A stretch of DNA of 48,269 bases from Candidatus Poseidonia sp. (GTDB lineage: Archaea > Thermoplasmatota > Poseidoniia > Poseidoniales > Poseidoniaceae): NCBI GenBank assembly GCA_022426155.1, contig JAKMEE010000018.1, forward strand, positions 1-48,269, given 5' to 3'. Position numbers and translations under genes: made by a program. This document shows, in pieces, positions 32,651 through 40,746 of the stretch (position 1 is the first letter of the stretch; the number at the start of each line of letters is the position of its first letter). The notes beneath the pieces are model-generated. The model had not been told where the DNA came from. It made no database searches and saw only the letters and a program-made list of their open reading frames with translations.

Positions 32651-34163
32651 TTCCCGATGTGTTGAGGTACCAATGACCCTCAGATTGCTCTACATCCCCT
32701 GTCCGTTCAAGGGCGAGGAGATGGGAGAGAGTTTGATCGGCGGCTAAAGCAGGGTGGGCGTCGGGGCTATCCGCATAGGCACTGGCTGCGATAGATGTGA
32801 GGTTACGTTCACCGTGATTGACCGCTTCAAGTACACGAGCATGGCGAGCTAAACGGTGGTCAATGTAATGTTGAAACAATGCCCCTGGATTCGCAATGAC
32901 TGGACCATGGCTGGGGAATACCAAGTGTGGTTTTTTGTCTTGTAAACGTTGTAATTGAGCAATATATTCCATCATATTCCCGGTGTGTGGTGGGATCAGA
33001 ATGGTTCCAATGCCCGCTAACATATCGCCTGCGATGAGGCCTGCATCGCTCAACAGGCAGATGTGTCCAGGATGATGACCAGGTGTGATGAGGACTTCCC
33101 AATGTTGACATCCGAGTTCAAGAATTTCGCCATCTTCTAAAATCCTGTCACATGAAACAGAACGGGCGGTATATTCGCTTCCCCATACTGGGACATCAAA
33201 GGCTTCCCGGAGAAGTGACATATCTGCGAGATGGTCGCCGTGGCTGTGCGTAAAGAGGATGGCAACAAGCTCTCCTCGATGCCGTTCAACTGTCACTGCG
33301 AGGCGTTCCATGTCCTCTCGCATACGAACAGCAGGGTCAACGAGGACAAAGTCCCCTTTGGGGTCACCGACAAGGTATGCGTTGGTGTGGTCAGCAGGGG
33401 GGAGGGTCGCTGTTTTGATGGGGGTCACTTCAACTCCGTGGGCAAAAAGTATGGAGCGACGACCGGGGAGTCGTTTGGCAATATCAGCAGCAGCACTTGA
33501 CATGCTTCGTCCGCACCGTTCCAAGGTGCGTTCAATTTCCATCAACAACGTCACAACTGGAGGAGCCACCTTGATTTCGTGGCGTTGCCATCGTTCAATG
33601 ATCTCTAGGGGGGAAGCCCACAGATGCTCGACGAATTCAGTTTGTGGTTCTAAATCAATGTCTGGCATGCCTTCATGGCTACCAGCGTGATAGTGAAGGA
33701 ACGCATTATCGAATTGTACCGGGCCGAATGGAGGGGTGATGCGATGACTAAGGACACAGATGTTGCTTCGGTCTAAGGAAATGGCTCCGTTGAGAGCCAA
33801 TGGCAGGAATTGCCGCTTGTCCTGTATGATGCTGAGCCGGGCATCTTCTGGCAAGGCCATCAGTCCTTCAGGACCTGGCAAAACTCCGAGTTCTTCACTC
33901 ATTTCACGAAGAATACAAGCAACGGTGGAGGACTCAGGCCCAGTGAGTTGAGGCAGGGCTTCCACGGCGGCATGGTCCACTGAAGAGACACCACCTCCCG
34001 GAAAGGCCCAGTATTCGGGAAAAGCCCTCATGGTGGGGGAGCGGAGGCCAAGGAGGACCTCGACGCCATCCGGCCCATCTCGAGTCAAGGTAAGGGTTGC
34101 AGTTGGACGAGGAGGTTTTCGGTTTGTAGGGGTGAGGTCAACACCAGTTGGGACTTCACTCAT
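32643..34163 (-). CDS. Nudix hydrolase fused to LACTB2-like metallo-beta-lactamase
   Basis: A 506-residue fusion of two hydrolases. Residues 15-210 form a Nudix domain of the NUDT19 type, with YWAFPGGGVS (51-60), a long insertion inside the Nudix box, and REMSEELGV (86-94), which keeps the catalytic glutamates. Residues 235-440 are a metallo-beta-lactamase domain with H306-S-H308-G-D310-H311, followed by GHHPGHICLL and the final PSHGP histidine. The last ~65 residues form a winged helix like that at the end of LACTB2, an endoribonuclease. NUDT19 relatives cleave CoA esters. One chain could hydrolyse a nucleotide or CoA-linked compound and then a (thio)ester or RNA product; this is inference. 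It heads the operon with the MDR gene. Confidence 0.9.
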   Translation of the reverse strand: MSEVPTGVDLTPTNRKPPRPTATLTLTRDGPDGVEVLLGLRSPTMRAFPEYWAFPGGGVSSVDHAAVEALPQLTGPESSTVACILREMSEELGVLPGPEGLMALPEDARLSIIQDKRQFLPLALNGAISLDRSNICVLSHRITPPFGPVQFDNAFLHYHAGSHEGMPDIDLEPQTEFVEHLWASPLEIIERWQRHEIKVAPPVVTLLMEIERTLERCGRSMSSAAADIAKRLPGRRSILFAHGVEVTPIKTATLPPADHTNAYLVGDPKGDFVLVDPAVRMREDMERLAVTVERHRGELVAILFTHSHGDHLADMSLLREAFDVPVWGSEYTARSVSCDRILEDGEILELGCQHWEVLITPGHHPGHICLLSDAGLIAGDMLAGIGTILIPPHTGNMMEYIAQLQRLQDKKPHLVFPSHGPVIANPGALFQHYIDHRLARHARVLEAVNHGERNLTSIAASAYADSPDAHPALAADQTLSHLLALERTGDVEQSEGHWYLNTSGSE

Positions 34164-34254
34164 GGCGTTGGGTCTTGGCGGCCTATCTTCAATCCTTGTG
34201 CTCTCATAAGACTGGATGGTTCATGAGATGGAATGATGGAAATTACTGTTTCCA

Positions 34255-34491
34255 ATGAACGAGGGTAAAAATAGGGATGCTGAGGATGGTCACTTCATGA
34301 CCCACGATTCGGTTGAAGAGCATCTCGCAGAGTTATCCACGTTGGTTGCAGAAGCGGAAGCATTGGGCATTGACATTTGGCCAGAAACAAAACCTGTTCG
34401 CCCTTGGGCTAGGTACGCCCTTGCCTCATTCATGATCATCATGATGCTATCCTGGGTCTCCAAGATTCTGTTTCGTTTCGCTACAGTTTGA
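34255..34491 (+). CDS. Small single-pass membrane protein
   Basis: A 78-residue protein: a charged, partly helical N-terminal half (EEHLAELSTLVAEAEALGI) and a C-terminal membrane helix (YALASFMIIMMLSWVSKILF). The tail-anchored arrangement and charge distribution look like a real product, but I know no family. An ATG at 34297 would give a 64-residue form. It stands between the divergent Nudix/MBL gene and tRNA-Gln. No ribosome binding site is obvious. Confidence 0.6.
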   Translation: MNEGKNRDAEDGHFMTHDSVEEHLAELSTLVAEAEALGIDIWPETKPVRPWARYALASFMIIMMLSWVSKILFRFATV

Positions 34492-34542
34492 ACGACTGCC
34501 CCACCGTTGATTTCAAGAAGTGTCCGTCCCTCGCCGAGGTAC

Positions 34543-34615
34543 AGTCCCTTAGTGTAGCGGTCCATCATGGAGGATTCTGGTTCCTCCGACCTCGGTTCAA
34601 ATCCGAGAGGGACTA
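34543..34615 (+). tRNA. tRNA-Gln (CTG anticodon)
   Basis: The acceptor stem AGTCCCT pairs perfectly with AGGGACT. The anticodon stem GAGGA/TCCTC closes the loop TTCTGGT, giving anticodon CTG. The T stem CTCGG/CCGAG closes TTCAAAT. The D stem is weak (GTGT with TCAT). The discriminator is A. CCA is not encoded (TCC follows), unlike tRNA-Phe in this window. The AGTCCC start is typical of archaeal tRNA-Gln. Confidence 0.94.
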
Positions 34616-34680
34616 TCCGCGACCACCCAAGGCAGGGATGGAATTATCTCGAACTCCTTGATTTTTAGGGCCTACGAAAC

Positions 34681-34688
34681 TTCATATA
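34681..34688 (+). promoter_or_regulatory. TATA box for the PhnD-type transporter operon
   Basis: TTCATATA is centred about 41 bp before the ATG at 34726, so transcription should start near 34710. The short leader carries GGAAGGTG (34716-34723). The octamer is identical to the one before the Nudix-photolyase operon. Confidence 0.65.
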
Positions 34689-34725
34689 CCGTTCACTTTT
34701 AGGGCGACCTAAACCGGAAGGTGCC

Positions 34726-35763
34726 ATGATGAATCACTCTATCCTAAAAGCCAGCCTAATCGTGACACTCATCAGCCTTTCAAGCCTTGCAGGATGTCTT
34801 GCGAATGAAGATGAAGAAGAGGTTATTCGAATCGCCTTTACCATCAAAGATGATTACATATCCTTTGATGAGAACCCTCAGAAATTAGCTGATTATCTTT
34901 CAGAAGCCCTCGGGGTTAAGGTTGAACTTTATCCAATTACCTCGGATGCTCTGGCCCTTGAAGCACTTCGCTTTGGCAGCGCTGACGTAGCATTCATGGA
35001 TGGTGGTTCAGCTTGGATGGGATGGCAACAATACGGTCTTGAAGCCATGGCTGCAGATCAAAAGTCAGATGGTCGAACCTACTACAATGCACATGCATGG
35101 GTTCTCAATGACAGTGCCGCGGCTCAAGCCCACCTCGATGACGATCCTGACACCGATCCGTTTGCATTGCTCGAAGGAGAGGTAAGTTGCCACACTGGTT
35201 GGCTTAAATCAGCGGGAATGCTAATTCCCATGGGCTACTTTATTGGGCAAGGTTATGCTGAAGTTGTTGGCGATGAAACAGATATTTCATCGTTAAGAAA
35301 TACCATCTATAATCATTTTTCAGACGATGCTTCAATCCCAGAGTCGGGAACCCCTTACTATGGGTACTCCGGAGCATTAAAATGCCTCTCAGAGGATGTT
35401 GGTGCCGTAGCATTTGCCAAGGATTCGACCGTTGATCTCTATTGCGGTTCAGAGCAAATAAGCGAAAATGAAGATTGGTGCCTCGACAGAGACCGCTATG
35501 TGGCTTTGGACAGTTTCGGACAAGCCCCAAGCCATCCGTTGATGTACCAGCCAGAACGTTTGGATGACACGCTTCGAGACGCAATGGTTGCCGCCCTAAT
35601 TTCATTGAATGAAACAGAAGACGGGCGTTCAATATTGGAGAATATTTTGAACACACCTGGCATCGTTGGAACAACGTCGGAAGCCCATTTAGAATCTTAT
35701 TCATCTTTGATTGAGCATGTCCCGGGTATCTCTGGGTACTACAATACAAAATACAGTTCGTGA
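34726..35763 (+). CDS. PhnD-like phosphonate/phosphate-type substrate-binding lipoprotein
   Basis: A 345-residue extracytoplasmic binding protein of an ABC importer. The signal peptide ends in a lipobox (LSSLAGC, Cys24), so it is probably lipid-anchored. The mature part begins IRIAFTIKDDY and has the periplasmic-binding fold with QKLADYLSEALGVKVELYPI and ALRFGSADVAFMDGGSAW, the wording of PhnD/PtxB-type proteins that bind phosphonates, phosphite or related oxyanions. Several cysteine pairs could form disulphides. ATG 34729 gives better spacing from GGAAGGTG and is equally likely. The next gene begins in its stop codon. No phosphonate-cleaving genes are present, so the true ligand is open. Confidence 0.87.
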   Translation: MMNHSILKASLIVTLISLSSLAGCLANEDEEEVIRIAFTIKDDYISFDENPQKLADYLSEALGVKVELYPITSDALALEALRFGSADVAFMDGGSAWMGWQQYGLEAMAADQKSDGRTYYNAHAWVLNDSAAAQAHLDDDPDTDPFALLEGEVSCHTGWLKSAGMLIPMGYFIGQGYAEVVGDETDISSLRNTIYNHFSDDASIPESGTPYYGYSGALKCLSEDVGAVAFAKDSTVDLYCGSEQISENEDWCLDRDRYVALDSFGQAPSHPLMYQPERLDDTLRDAMVAALISLNETEDGRSILENILNTPGIVGTTSEAHLESYSSLIEHVPGISGYYNTKYSS

Positions 35764-36431
35764 TTTCTATGGATGAGGTGATTGCCCACTTGCACGATGT
35801 ATCCATCGGATACGATGAGGTCTTGATCAAAGACATCAATATCGAAATTTCAGCTGGTGATGTTATCGCTGTCTTGGGGCCATCAGGGATCGGTAAAACA
35901 ACTCTGCTGCGGACCATTGCAGGCCTCGTACGACCGTTGACTGGAGAAATTGAATTGGCGGTAGATTCACGCGGTGGGCTTGGTTACATCCCTCAGCGGC
36001 TGGGGCTCGTCGGGAATTTGACCGTCCAAGCAAATGTGGAAATGGGCGCCCGTGTCAGGACCTCAACCTGGCGCCCCGTGTTTTTTCCTCTCCCTCAAGA
36101 ATTCATGAAAGATGTGAAAGAAGCCATGTCCGACTTGGGCATTGACCATTTGGCCCAGCAGCCTGTTCGCATCTTGTCTGGTGGTCAACAACGTCGTGTT
36201 GCAACAGCCAAGTCAGTGGCTCAGCGGCCAAAAATTCTCCTCGCGGACGAATTTCTCGGAGAACTCGATGATGACAATGTCGACGTTGTCATGCAAACGG
36301 TGAAGAAAACAATCGCAGCCCAACACTCTGCACTCATCATGGTTGAGCATCATGAAGAATTGGCAAAAGAAGTAGCCAATAGAATTTGGAGAATTTCAGA
36401 CCATCGATTGATCGAGGAGTTGGAACGATGA
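35760..36431 (+). CDS. PhnC-like ABC transporter ATP-binding protein
   Basis: A 223-residue ATPase that powers the importer. Walker A is G40-PSGIGKT-47, the Q-loop lies in GYIPQRLGLV, the signature is LSGGQQRR, Walker B is ILLADEF with the following Glu-Leu-Asp, and the H-loop histidine is in VEHH. The GTG at 35760 overlaps the binding-protein stop; an ATG at 35769 is an alternative. It ends in an ATGA overlap with the permease gene. Binding protein, ATPase and permease in this order match PhnD-PhnC-PhnE transporters. Confidence 0.92.
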   Translation: MISMDEVIAHLHDVSIGYDEVLIKDINIEISAGDVIAVLGPSGIGKTTLLRTIAGLVRPLTGEIELAVDSRGGLGYIPQRLGLVGNLTVQANVEMGARVRTSTWRPVFFPLPQEFMKDVKEAMSDLGIDHLAQQPVRILSGGQQRRVATAKSVAQRPKILLADEFLGELDDDNVDVVMQTVKKTIAAQHSALIMVEHHEELAKEVANRIWRISDHRLIEELER

Positions 36432-37333
36432 ATCGCCGAATGTTCTTCTTTTTCCTTTTCTCCTTCCTCCTCACGGTCTACCTGTTCAACGATCTGGTGG
36501 GTGATTGGGGGCGTCTCAGTGGAGGTTGGGATAATTTGGTTGTATTCTTTGATGAGAGTTTGTGGCCTCCAAATTGGGCCGTCCTTGAAGCTCAATCCTA
36601 TCCAGTTTGCGAAGCTCGTTTTGACATCTTTTGTTCGGTGGCTTGGCTGGGTATGTTGGAGACCATCAAGATTGCTTTTGTAGCCACAGCCATCGGTTTT
36701 GTTGTGGCGTTACCACTGTCCGTTCTCGCAGCAAGTAACCTCTCTCCGCTCGCCGTTGCCATACCAGCACGAGTTCTCTTGGCTGGAATGCGAAGTCTTC
36801 CAGCAATCATTTGGGCGGTTCTTTTTGTAATCATCTTTGGAGTTGGGACCCTCGCTGGCATCGTTGCAATGTCCTTTTACACGGTGGGATATCTTGGGAA
36901 ATTGCAGTTCGAATCCATGGAGGGCATCAAAAACGCACCTTTGGAATCTGGCAAAGCAATGGGCATGAACCGTGCCGAGATTGCTTGGTTAATCGCCATC
37001 CCTGAATCAGCAAATCACTTGCTGTCTCACCTGTTATTCATGTTCGAATACAACGTTCGTCACGGTACGGTGATCGGTCTTGTTGGGGCTGGAGGCGTTG
37101 GGTTGTACCTTGACACTTATCGGAAGATGGGTCAATATGACAAAATGGTCGCTCTGCTCATCGTTATCTTCCTCGTTGTTCTTGTGATTGATTTCGTTTC
37201 AATGGCACTGCGTTCAACGGTCAACGAAGAAGGGGATGTGGAACGTCCGACATGGTCGTCGATTTTCCTACCCGCAGCGATTTCATCTGCGTTGCACCCA
37301 ACGCCGATGAATGCAACCAACGAAGAGGAATGA
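36428..37333 (+). CDS. PhnE-like ABC transporter permease
   Basis: A 301-residue integral membrane protein with about six helices. The ATPase-coupling loop is recognisable in ESMEGIKNAPLESGKAMGMN (about 169-188), followed by the AEIAWLIAIPESANH segment. It begins in the stop codon of the ATPase gene. An N-terminal helix starts at MFFFFLFSFLL, which supports ATG 36428 over a longer reading. An extracellular segment with two cysteines (VCEARFDIFC) is unusual for such a permease. It ends two bases before a convergent small gene. Confidence 0.9.
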   Translation: MNRRMFFFFLFSFLLTVYLFNDLVGDWGRLSGGWDNLVVFFDESLWPPNWAVLEAQSYPVCEARFDIFCSVAWLGMLETIKIAFVATAIGFVVALPLSVLAASNLSPLAVAIPARVLLAGMRSLPAIIWAVLFVIIFGVGTLAGIVAMSFYTVGYLGKLQFESMEGIKNAPLESGKAMGMNRAEIAWLIAIPESANHLLSHLLFMFEYNVRHGTVIGLVGAGGVGLYLDTYRKMGQYDKMVALLIVIFLVVLVIDFVSMALRSTVNEEGDVERPTWSSIFLPAAISSALHPTPMNATNEEE

Positions 37334-37335
37334 GA

Positions 37336-37551
37336 TCAGTCAACTGCGATATGTAACGATCCATCTTTGTAGAATATTTGGATTTGTTCTGGAACTTTCT
37401 TGGTCAGCGATGCAACCGATTCGTAAATCTCATCTTCACTGACCTTGAACGTCTTTGCAGCGTCTTTTGTGGACCAAGGAACGACGTGGAAATCACAGGT
37501 TGCCAACCACTTCAGTAACTTCCCTTCAAACTTGGTCAGTTCTTCCGCCAT
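37336..37551 (-). CDS. Small cytosolic protein, winged-helix-like
   Basis: A 71-residue soluble protein (80 if it starts at a TTG at 37578). The pattern KFEGKLLKWLATC, STKDAAKTFKVSEDEIYESVASLTKK, IQIFYKDGSLHIAVD is three helices followed by two strands, as in small winged-helix DNA-binding proteins. This is a fold guess from the pattern only; no family is recognised. It lies just downstream of gpsA on the same strand, 49 bases after its stop, and may be co-transcribed with it. Confidence 0.65.
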   Translation of the reverse strand: MAEELTKFEGKLLKWLATCDFHVVPWSTKDAAKTFKVSEDEIYESVASLTKKVPEQIQIFYKDGSLHIAVD

Positions 37552-37600
37552 GCTTGGGCTCAGGTGGCCGTCACTCAAAACTTCACCGATGCTATGGGTT

Positions 37601-38599
37601 TCAACGAAGTGCTACCATCCTTCGGCAGCATTCTTCCGCATCAATGTCTCCATTAAGCAAGGTGTTGAGCGCTTTGGTAAAGGGAACATCAAGTCCAAAA
37701 TCTTCAGCCCTTTCAATGAACATACGTGCTGCTCGAACACCTTCAGCAACCATGTGCATCTCATCCAATGCCTCGTCAAGAGACAGGCCAGTTCCGAGTT
37801 TTTCACCCATGCTTCTGTTCCGTCCGAAAGGCGATGTTGCTGTGACATACATGTCGCCGAGACCGGCTGGTCCGAAGGCCACTTCTGCACGGGCACCCAG
37901 TTCGGGCAAGAGCAAACATCCTTCTTTGAAACCTGACATGAAAATTGCAGCCTTGAGATTGTCACCTCCAAGGTCACCGACTTGTTTCAATCCATCAACC
38001 AAGCCGCAAGCAAGGGCAACTACGTTCTTGAACGCACCCCATAGTTCAGCTCCCTCAGGGTCGCTGGCAGGATGAAGGATGAAACTCGGAGTACTCAGGG
38101 TAGATGCCAATCGATTGGCTACTGCGTGATCTTCACTGGCGACCAAAGCCGTAGTCATCACTCCACCTGCCGCTTCAGGAGCGATAGTTGGTCCTGTGAG
38201 GACAGCGAGTGGATTTGTCTTGCCTTCTTCTCTGAGTTGTTCCTTGATAGCTTGTGAAATCAAGCGTTTTCCAGGGGCAAGTCCTTTGGCTAAATCCAAG
38301 ATGACATGGCTGGGTTGGAGGTGTGGCATAATATCTTGAACAACATCAAGAATCACCGAAGACGGAACTGCCAGTACGATGATTTCACTTCCTTCCATGA
38401 CTTCAGAGAGGTGCATGCTGACGTCCATGCCCTTGACGGGATGATCTGGCAGATATTTTTCGTTGACCCCATGCATGGTAATGGATTCGTAAACTTCCTG
38501 TTCAATGGTCCAACCCTTGACCTTGTGACCTTCCAATAACCAGAGGCGCGCAATCGCTGTACCCCAATTTCCCAACCCTAATACCGAGATGTGCGCCAT
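37601..38599 (-). CDS. gpsA: NAD(P)-dependent glycerol-3-phosphate dehydrogenase
   Basis: The product is 332 residues, the length of bacterial GpsA, which interconverts dihydroxyacetone phosphate and sn-glycerol-3-phosphate. The dinucleotide motif is G8-LGNWG. The substrate-domain catalytic lysine is Lys191 in WGAFKNVVALACG, followed by GDNLKAAI. The C-terminal GLGDMYVTATSPFGRNRSMG is diagnostic. Archaeal membrane lipids are normally built on glycerol-1-phosphate made by a different enzyme, so a GpsA here bears on lipid stereochemistry or glycerol metabolism. The start MAHISVLGLGNWG is standard. A TATA box lies about 32 bp upstream. Confidence 0.95.
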   Translation of the reverse strand: MAHISVLGLGNWGTAIARLWLLEGHKVKGWTIEQEVYESITMHGVNEKYLPDHPVKGMDVSMHLSEVMEGSEIIVLAVPSSVILDVVQDIMPHLQPSHVILDLAKGLAPGKRLISQAIKEQLREEGKTNPLAVLTGPTIAPEAAGGVMTTALVASEDHAVANRLASTLSTPSFILHPASDPEGAELWGAFKNVVALACGLVDGLKQVGDLGGDNLKAAIFMSGFKEGCLLLPELGARAEVAFGPAGLGDMYVTATSPFGRNRSMGEKLGTGLSLDEALDEMHMVAEGVRAARMFIERAEDFGLDVPFTKALNTLLNGDIDAEECCRRMVALR

Positions 38600-38627
38600 T
38601 GCAATCGTATCTCTCGCACCTTCCTTT

Positions 38628-38635
38628 GTTTATAC
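38628..38635 (-). promoter_or_regulatory. TATA box for gpsA
   Basis: The minus strand reads GTATAAAC about 32 bp upstream of the gpsA ATG. This predicts a transcript with a leader of only a few bases. Confidence 0.6.
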
Positions 38636-38694
38636 GAGTTCCCGATGATTGGAGGTCGTTCAGACCGATTTCGGGAGGCCACGAGTTGAGCCAA

Positions 38695-39846
38695 TCAGAA
38701 GAGGTCTTCGTCTTCTTCTTCAAAGTCAAAGACATCGTTATTCTTCTCATCTTTCTTTGCTGCCTTGGCTTTCGTAGCCTTCTTTTCCTTTACAGGGGGC
38801 TCAGGAGATGGCTCTGCTTTAACAGGTTCAGGGGTTTTTTGTGATTCTTCACGAGCCTCTGCTTGGAGATTTTCTTTTGCCTTGAGGTCTTCTTCACTCG
38901 TTCCGGTCTGGAGGGCGAGAGCTCTACGTCGGTCTTCTCTTGCTTTGCGTTCTAATTGCCTGTGCCGTGACTTCTCGATGTTTTGCATCATGTACATAGC
39001 GTCGTGTTCAAGCAACGGAGAGTCAGAAATCAAAGTGATGTCAAGCCATCCTCCATCCTCGACAATGAATTCCGCAAGTGGTTCAAAGTTCAGGTCTGAT
39101 TTCTTGATTTGCGTGTAATGCATGGCATTACCCGTACGATGTTCAACCCCTGAGAAATGGCAGTAGAATTCTTTGGTTCCGATACTTTCTCGAACCATGT
39201 CAAAGAGTTCACCGTAATCTTCGGAGGTTCGCATTTTGCCGTGACCACGTGCGTGAATATGAGCGATGTTCAAGACCGGAATGGTCCCTTCAACGTGATT
39301 GACAACCTCTAGCACTTCTTCCAAACTGCCCCAAAGTTCCTGACGACCTGAAGTCTCTACTCCGATCTTTGAGGGGGTCCCGTCTTTGATCCAAGGGAAG
39401 ACTGGAAATTCATCTTCTTCATCGTTCCATATCTCTCCGATTCGGTCTACAATTCCAGAAAAGATGTTTGCAACTTGTTCGTTCGCTGCTTGACCTCGGC
39501 CAAATTCACCGTAGTTGCCAGTATGGAGGGTGATATGTCGGGCGTTGATGGTGCGAGCGGCTTGGAGGGTTGCCTCAATTTTAGCCAACGAGCGTCCACG
39601 TTCCACTCGGTTTCCAAGGAGTTCGGAATAATACGGCCCGTGGATGTTCATCTCAAAATCAGTTTTGTTGGCCAAGACACCTGCTTGCCAGTACTGCTCA
39701 AAGTGCTGTGGAGCGACCATTCGTACAGTTTGTACCTCCATGGTCTCAAGTCCGAGTGAGATAATGTCGTCCATTCCCTCAACGATTGTGCGGCCTTTGC
39801 ATGACAATGGCACACCTGCTGGTCCTAGTCTGACTGGCAAATTCAT
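38695..39846 (-). CDS. AP-endonuclease-like TIM barrel protein with charged tail
   Basis: The product is 383 residues from the ATG at 39846, chosen because family similarity starts at RLGPAGVPLSCKGRTIVEG; longer readings overlap ribB. Residues 1-270 follow the xylose-isomerase-like TIM barrel of endonuclease IV relatives. Metal-ligand candidates are in MNIHGPYYSE, ITLHTGNYG, IGVETSG, NIAHIHARGHG and the YCHFSGVE strand. Archaeal proteins of this type are annotated as Nfo-like, so DNA abasic-site repair is plausible but not proven. The last ~110 residues are a charged helix (Glu/Arg/Lys), then Pro/Glu/Lys repeats and an acidic end (DFEEEDEDLF). Endonuclease IV itself has no such tail. Eight consecutive G residues immediately precede the ATG. 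Confidence 0.8.
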   Translation of the reverse strand: MNLPVRLGPAGVPLSCKGRTIVEGMDDIISLGLETMEVQTVRMVAPQHFEQYWQAGVLANKTDFEMNIHGPYYSELLGNRVERGRSLAKIEATLQAARTINARHITLHTGNYGEFGRGQAANEQVANIFSGIVDRIGEIWNDEEDEFPVFPWIKDGTPSKIGVETSGRQELWGSLEEVLEVVNHVEGTIPVLNIAHIHARGHGKMRTSEDYGELFDMVRESIGTKEFYCHFSGVEHRTGNAMHYTQIKKSDLNFEPLAEFIVEDGGWLDITLISDSPLLEHDAMYMMQNIEKSRHRQLERKAREDRRRALALQTGTSEEDLKAKENLQAEAREESQKTPEPVKAEPSPEPPVKEKKATKAKAAKKDEKNNDVFDFEEEDEDLF

Positions 39847-39984
39847 CCCCCCCCGAATCCAAGCCAAAGAGCGACCTATGATAATCCCTTTCCGTTGGCC
39901 GTCCGCTTTTTGAGCGTGCCATTGTCTCGAATTCACTGATGATGACATACGACTCTTCATGAAGGTGTGGCATGAGGGAGATGC

Positions 39985-40713
39985 ATGGACGCTCAAGTTG
40001 AATCGGCCCTAGAGGCTTTCAAGAACGGGCGCCCAGTCTGTCTTTTTGACTCTGAAAAGCGAGAGGGAGAAACCGACCTCCTCTTCCCAGCCCAAGCCGC
40101 TGTGCCAGAGACAATGCGACAACTTCGCAAAGATTGCGGCGGCTTACTGTTCCTAGCGATTGGGGATGAAGTGGGGGAATGTTTCGATCTCCCCTTCCTC
40201 CAAGATCTCCACACTGCTCCAGCCGCCGTCGAAGATCATCCTGTGCTCGGCCATCTCGTGACCAACGATCTGCGTTACGATGCTCGTTCAGCCTTCACTC
40301 TCTCCATCAATCACCGAGAGACCTACACTGGAATTACCGACCATGATCGTGCCCTTACGACTCGACGCTTCGCCGAACTTACACATGCCTGCCTAGCAGA
40401 GAATGTCTCCAGAGAGATTGCGTTCGAACGATTGGGTGCTGAATTCAGAACACCTGGACACATCCCGGTGTGTCGTGAATCCAAAGGTGGACTCGCCAGA
40501 CGACAAGGCCACACAGAACTTGCTGTTGGCCTTGCCCGACTCGCCGGAACAACACCCGTGGTCATTGGAGCTGAAATGCTTCAAGACGATGGAGACCATG
40601 CATTGGCGGTCAACGATGCACGTGCATGGGCTGAGCAACGCAACATTCCATTCCTTGAGGGTGCACAACTTATTGCAGCTCTCTCAAACAACGGTGGACC
40701 GTCACGCTCATGA
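39985..40713 (+). CDS. ribB: 3,4-dihydroxy-2-butanone 4-phosphate synthase
   Basis: A 242-residue enzyme converting ribulose 5-phosphate to 3,4-dihydroxy-2-butanone 4-phosphate and formate, which supplies the four-carbon unit of riboflavin. The acidic metal/substrate loop is FDSEKREGETDLLF (about 21-34). TLSINHRETYTGITDHDRALT and FRTPGHIPVCRESKGGLARR are the other active-site blocks, with the family histidine in QGHTELAVGL. A GAGGGAG ribosome binding site precedes the ATG by four bases. It is the first gene of the riboflavin/FAD operon, and the next gene starts 33 bases after its stop. It lacks a fused GTP cyclohydrolase II domain, consistent with ribA being elsewhere. Confidence 0.93.
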   Translation: MDAQVESALEAFKNGRPVCLFDSEKREGETDLLFPAQAAVPETMRQLRKDCGGLLFLAIGDEVGECFDLPFLQDLHTAPAAVEDHPVLGHLVTNDLRYDARSAFTLSINHRETYTGITDHDRALTTRRFAELTHACLAENVSREIAFERLGAEFRTPGHIPVCRESKGGLARRQGHTELAVGLARLAGTTPVVIGAEMLQDDGDHALAVNDARAWAEQRNIPFLEGAQLIAALSNNGGPSRS

Positions 40714-40746
40714 ACGCCCATCTCCCCCCTTCGGAACGGTGAACCA

